NCBI GenBank assembly: GCA_014706295.1
Contig: JACSVZ010000001.1
Coordinates: 115,269,111-115,333,110, forward strand
Direction: 5' to 3'
Source of the DNA: Lycocorax pyrrhopterus obiensis
Lineage: Eukaryota > Chordata > Aves > Passeriformes > Paradisaeidae
Length of the DNA stretch: 64,000 bases
In this document: in pieces, positions 60,101 to 64,000 of the stretch
Numbering within the stretch: the first letter of the stretch is position 1
How the letters are laid out: every line of letters starts with the position of its first letter
Program-made: the position numbers and the translations under genes
Notes under the pieces: generated by a model
Told to the model about the DNA's origin: nothing
Seen by the model: only the letters and a program-made list of their open reading frames with translations
Database searches by the model: none

Positions 60101-63100
60101 AGGAGTGACTTAAACTTTATTTTGAGGTCTTTAGCAACACTCAGCCAATGTCTTCAAGGGGCCTTCAGATGCAATACATAATTTAAAACACGAGCAAAAG
60201 AATGCAAGATTTTCTCTTGGGAGTGGATTCTTCCAAACTCCTGCTTTTGAGCTTAACTTTTAATATTTAGGCACTTAAAGGACTCTCAGTCTTTCAAACT
60301 TAATTGCTAATTGGTGTTTCTGTGAAAAATTTAGTGTTTCACAGCCTTATGAGCTATGATTCTTCTAAATTTAATCAAATATTTTGCCATGTTCTTACAG
60401 AAACTCAGAGTGTTTTCCCAAAGTTTCAAGTCAGTGTTGACTTTCTACAGCCTGGATTCAGTAAAGGGTCTTGAAAGTAAATAAACACAGCACAAGTAAT
60501 ATTAATGTGACTATCTTGGTGTACTATCAAGGAATACCTTAAGATTTTGCAAATACCTTTTAGTGTTCTTCCCCTTCCCACAGCAGCCTACCATCCCTTT
60601 CCTTGCTAAAAAAAAAGCTTCAGGCATAATTTATTTTCCTCTATATTAGAGCTAGATTTGAAGAACCAAATCAGCAAAAGAGAACCAGATCAAAAGGTAG
60701 ATGCATCTGAAAATTAACAAGGGCATAGTTCTTCTGCACCTGTAGCCCTCTAAAAGCACAAACATGTTTTTGCTTAAGCTTTGCCTTTTAGCACTATAGT
60801 TACTAACACAAAAGTGAAACAAAACAGGTCAATACACTGATTTTTACTAGCCAGATTTATTCTGCATTTTCATATACCTAATATTTGCTGGTAACAAAAA
60901 AAAAATAAAGTTAGTTGAAGCATTATTATGCAAAGTCCCATAAAATCTGTAGTAGACACTTTCCCTGCTCGGGTAGGAGGATTATTTGTTCTATTAAACT
61001 ACACTTTAGTTCTGGAGATAAGACTTTAAAATGAACTTTTAAATTTCAGTTTCGTGTTTTTCCAATGCTCTGCTTGTTATTGTGACTAATTATTTTGTTA
61101 TAAACCCATAATTTTTGTTGAAGCTTCAAAGTGCTTCATGAGTTGGAAGGCATTGCAAGGAGCAGTTCCCCCAGAGGCAATGTTAATACTAAATACACAG
61201 TGTGAGAAGCATTGGAATGAAACCAGAAATTTAAAAAGTCTGAAGACCCCTGCACCACAAGAATCCAAGGATCAATGGCAGTCATTGATGGGATTCATGG
61301 GTATTGACCCAATCCCTGAATATTTTAGTGCTGTTTTATGACAGCCATATGTCTTTATAAATGTCCACAGTTTAACATGAATATTTTCCATTTAGTGTTT
61401 ATCTTGCTTGTGAATATCAGAGGATGAAATAATCTTATATGAAACAGGAAGTAGAGTAAAAAAAATAGATGAGTAGGAAAAAAATGTATGCCAAAGTAAT
61501 GTTTTGGTCTCCTAAGATCAGAAAAAAATGCAATTTTTTGTAGCTTCATTAAAGATTAAACAAATGTCCTGGAAGAACAATGAAAAGAAAGGCATCTGAG
61601 TGATCTGAGGTCTCAATGATGGCAGTGAATATCTGTTTCTCTTCATGCCAATGGTATGTGTGCAGATATATTATTTATCTCAGCGTGCTGCAACATTTGG
61701 TTTTCTGCTCAATAAGGTACTTTGCAGACATAAAGTTCAATCTTCAGGAATTCTGTAGTTTTTTTACTGAAATATCTTGTTTCTAAACTAGGTGTTTATG
61801 GTCTCCATGATTAAAACAAGAGGTGGGACAGCATTAGTGTCCTGACCCAACATAACCTTTCTCATACTATGTGATGAGTAAATTAATAGAGAAACTTAGA
61901 TTTTTTTTTTTCAGTCTGGTGTCTATCACATCCTGCAGTTAGAAATAAAATGGAAAATTGTACCTGTGACATGAAGAGAGCATAGCAGTGAAAATGCTGA
62001 GGAGGATAATACTGACATTAACTCAGCTCTGGTGTCATAATGAAACTTGGGTACCTTTCAAGCACTGCCCAGTGTCACATGTGGGTGACACTTATCTTAG
62101 CTCCCGGTGGCATTGCTTGAAATGAAGTGTCAGAGGTGCTGAATCAGAATGGCTGGGTTTGTGTAACTGGTCTGGCTTGACAAGGAGTGTTAATTTCCAG
62201 AATAAAACTCAGATTCTTAAATACAAGGTTGGGTTTTTTCATTGAATGTGCCTAAAACTGAACCTTTCTGATGGTGAAAGAGGAGTTTTCTCTCCATACA
62301 CTTTCAGTAATTAACAAGAGAGGCACCTGATGATCTTAACAGTAGATCTTTGCTGCACTTCATGCACTTTGCCCTGGGAGTCTGAAGGGGACAACAATTG
62401 ATTTCACAGGCAGTTAGGTAGCTGCTGTTTCCTAGGTTAAGGGGATTTATTCAGTGTATGTGAAAGGATAAATGATTTCTCTCAGGAATGAGCAGGTTTT
62501 TAATAGTTTGAGGACTGAACGTATTAGTGCTTCTGCTTAATTCCCAGCTGAGGAGTCTGTTCCAGTCACTGCCCAAATATATTGCTTTCTGCTTAATTTT
62601 TCACTTCACATTTTTTACTTCACACTTCTAATCTCAAAGATCTTTCATGACCTTAGTCCTGCTGAGCTAAACTTTCATTTCCTCCACATGTCGTCCCGTG
62701 CCCTGTATTTAATAGATTGTCATTTATTAATCATCTCCAAATGCAAATTGAAGATGTCAGGTGCTGGAGCCCCTGTCATCTATTCCCTAGGGCTTGAAAT
62801 TCTCTGTCCAGGGTACTGGATCAGCACTTCTGTGGATGAGTTGAAAAACCAGATAATCACACAACCAGTGTCAGGTGTTTCAGGCAGCTTGGCAGAGCTG
62901 TGAAGTCTCTTCTTCTGTTGCTGGTTTGGTTTTTTTTTTCTTCTCCTCTTTATACAATGCCTTGAGATTCTCATCATGAAAGGTACTTTCTAAATGTATA
63001 TTGAATAGCTAAATACAGAACCAATTTGTAACACATCTTGATAATATTTTAAACCTGAATTAGGTTATTACCTTGATTGCATTTGACTAATGTGCCAGCT

Positions 63101-64000
63101 CATTAGGAAGCTGGCATACATAAAGCAAGCATATTATGGTAAAGAATGAATGAGATTTTACTCACATCTTTTAGAAAGACATCATGTGCAAGAAGAAGAA
63201 AGAATACAGTCAGAATCAAAGCATGCAGTTATTGTAAAATAGTTCTCTTCTGTAATTCAATTTCTGAAGTATAGAGTGAAGAAAACCCAAGCATTCTGAT
63301 TCAATAAAATATCTCCAAATATTCCTTTCCTCTTTTTTCACTTCTAACACGCCTCTTAAAAAAAGGAAACAAAACTTGGGGGTTTTATTACTGTGACCAA
63401 GGTACCCAGCAGCATGACTTTACTGATCTCAAGTGCCAAGTTTAATTATGAAATAGCAGATGTAATGGGTGACAGGATGATTGGGAATTTTAAAAGAATA
63501 ATGGAGAAACCTGGAGAAACCAGCAGAGGATTTTGAAGTACCCAAGTAAAAAAAAAAAGAAGTTGGCCAATTTTTCTTCTTACTATTTTAAAAGTGGCTC
63601 TTTTGTGGACATTTGAATGAGGGCCAGGAGGAAGTGAAAGGAAGTAGAAGATGGCTGACTAACAAAGAGACAATAGATATTCATAAATATGTCCTTAAGT
63701 GATGATATTTTGTAGTCTTCAGTGCTCCAACTTTCTGTGGACTGTAAAGGAGTTCTCTTAGTGCCACAAGGCTGTTCTGCCGTAGCCCCATTTGACAGAA
63801 GAGAGAGTAATTTAATTCTTCTCCAGGTAACTTCATTAAGTTTGATGGTACCTGCACATGCAGCACACAGAAGGTTTGTACCAGAGGTGAACAAGTAAAT
63901 GGGAAAGAGCTGGTTTTTGTCTACTTTCTTTTCCTTTTGGCTGCTGCAAAGAGAGGAGAAGGGCTGAAGTGTGTTACAACTGATTGGATGCTATAGCAGG
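57183..64000. other. Unique noncoding DNA to window end
   Basis: Nearly 7 kb of AT-rich sequence with only short A or T runs (for example 61901-61911, 62930-62938, 63548-63558). A 132-codon + strand frame at 58994-59392 and a 103-codon - strand frame at 63583-63894 have no domain, splice or repeat evidence. No recognisable transposable element was seen here, which is unusual compared with 17.8-19.7 kb. Confidence 0.5.

Noticed and set aside
1..64000. CRISPR arrays, insertion sequences, operons, prokaryotic promoters or defence genes
   Set aside because: None present; sequence character and CR1/LTR content identify an avian nuclear genome.

Overview
This is vertebrate nuclear DNA, almost certainly from a bird. 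It is about 60% A+T with sparse CpG. Its recognisable repeats are mostly CR1 LINE tails, whose 3' ends match the avian consensus (runs of TCTATGAT-type octamers, or in reverse complement 'agaatcatagaatca...gggttggaagggacc'). It also carries LTR fragments of endogenous-retrovirus families typical of avian genomes. Several LTRs look like those of neoavian or songbird genomes, but that finer placement is from memory and unverified. Nothing suggests bacterial, plasmid or phage DNA: there are no operons, no ribosome binding sites and no dense long ORFs.

There is no confident protein-coding gene. The longest open frames (about 140-180 codons) are near the length expected by chance in 64 kb, and several overlap repeats. 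The window is therefore best read as intergenic DNA or the inside of a very large intron.

Layout. 0-17 kb is mostly unique AT-rich DNA. It holds two CR1 tails (about 2.0-2.3 and 9.1 kb), an LTR-like block (6.5-7.3 kb) and two relics of an ancient MIR-type SINE (14.9-15.4 kb). 17.8-19.7 kb is a dense cluster of transposable elements: CR1, a reverse-oriented LTR, a second CR1 tail, a CpG-rich patch and a longer CR1. 20-33 kb is poor in repeats. It contains exon-like segments (open frame plus plausible splice sites): one on the + strand at 24.4 kb, and four on the - strand between 28.2 and 32.0 kb, two of which are in matching phase. 33.9-34.1 kb is an internally deleted CR1 ORF2 piece. 36.2 kb may be an ancient L3/CR1-like relic. 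38.2-38.8 kb and 55.8-55.9 kb are pieces of one LTR family in opposite orientation. 45.5-45.9, 47.8-48.0 and 50.0-50.2 kb are CR1 fragments. 51-64 kb is otherwise plain AT-rich DNA.

The items most worth checking are the exon-like cluster on the - strand at 28.2-32.0 kb, the deleted CR1 ORF2 piece and the old SINE. No new biological system was found that I can support from sequence alone.
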